15,506 nt of DNA, taken from the NCBI GenBank assembly GCA_964438715.1, contig CAYTLQ010000201.1, positions 1 to 15,506 on the forward strand. The letters are read 5' to 3'. The position numbers were made by a program, and so were the translations under genes. This document shows, one piece after another, positions 15,326 through 15,506 of this stretch. The number at the start of each line of letters is the position of its first letter. Positions within the stretch are counted from its first letter, which is position 1. The notes under the pieces were generated by a model, which made no database searches, had not been told where the DNA came from, and worked only from the letters and a program-made list of their open reading frames with translations. This DNA comes from CAYTLQ01 sp964438715. GTDB taxonomy: Bacteria; Bacteroidota; Ignavibacteria; Ignavibacteriales; Ignavibacteriaceae.

Positions 15326-15506
15326 GGTTCATCAGTGCCTTTACTTGTCGGACGAGAACACAGCCACCTGACTTAGCAGTAATGGTAAATGAATCTGCGG
15401 TAGATACATTACTTGTACTATCAGAAGCACCGAACTTTTGCTCTACTAATCCAAGTGCATATAAAAGACCTTCAGATTTGATGACCGAGTTATGAAAATT
15501 ATAAAC
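15312..15506 (-). CDS. C-terminal part of an unrecognised gene, cut by the window edge
   Basis: An open frame enters at the right edge and stops at TAG 15314-15312, giving 64 residues. Visible features are a stretch SEGLLYALGLVEQKFGAS and a Cys-containing stretch FTITAKSGGCVLVRQVKALM. I do not recognise the family. Uninterrupted coding across the whole edge and the 14-base overlap with the symporter start argue that it is a real gene, cotranscribed with the transporter, whose function may hint at the substrate once the whole gene is read. Confidence 0.6.
   Translation of the reverse strand, partial: VYNFHNSVIKSEGLLYALGLVEQKFGASDSTSNVSTADSFTITAKSGGCVLVRQVKALMNHGLL

Overview
The window looks like chromosomal DNA from a member of Ignavibacteriota or a nearby Bacteroidota/Chlorobiota lineage. 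The main clues are two complete secreted proteins ending in type IX secretion (T9SS) type A sorting domains with the NFPNPFNPxT / NYPNPFNPET signature typical of that group, a DUF5683-like membrane protein, low GC content, several TTG/GTG starts, and a lipoprotein plus outer-membrane barrel pair. This placement is inferred from family resemblance, not from a search.

Layout. Positions 1-2291 (+) hold a tight run of T9SS cargo genes: the 3' end of one gene, apparently broken by an in-frame stop or frameshift, followed by two tandem paralogues joined by TAA|ATG abutment and an ATGA overlap. A strong, apparently bidirectional terminator (2294-2323) separates them from a long leftward block. Read in the direction of transcription, that block is: lipoprotein (11302-9398), outer-membrane barrel candidate (9401-8025, GTGA overlap), cmk, ispH, rpsA, mtaB, and a DUF5683-like protein ending at 2340. 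The core cmk-ispH-rpsA cluster covers nucleotide, isoprenoid and translation housekeeping. A promoter-like element directly before cmk suggests it can be transcribed separately from the envelope pair, and a hairpin between rpsA and mtaB may terminate or attenuate.

A roughly 285-base divergent intergenic region (11303-11587) separates this block from a rightward group, smpB-tyrS-pdaD (11588-13900): the trans-translation factor, tyrosyl-tRNA synthetase and a pyruvoyl-dependent arginine decarboxylase. That group ends in an intrinsic terminator embedded in the 3' end of a convergent sodium:solute symporter gene (15325-13928). The symporter start overlaps by 14 bases the end of an unrecognised gene that runs off the right edge.

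Most of the window is conserved core genome. I see no mobile element, CRISPR array, defence locus, rRNA or tRNA. The least explained parts are the CxCH-bearing tandem T9SS proteins, the lipoprotein/barrel pair, and regulatory structures at cmk, rpsA and mtaB.
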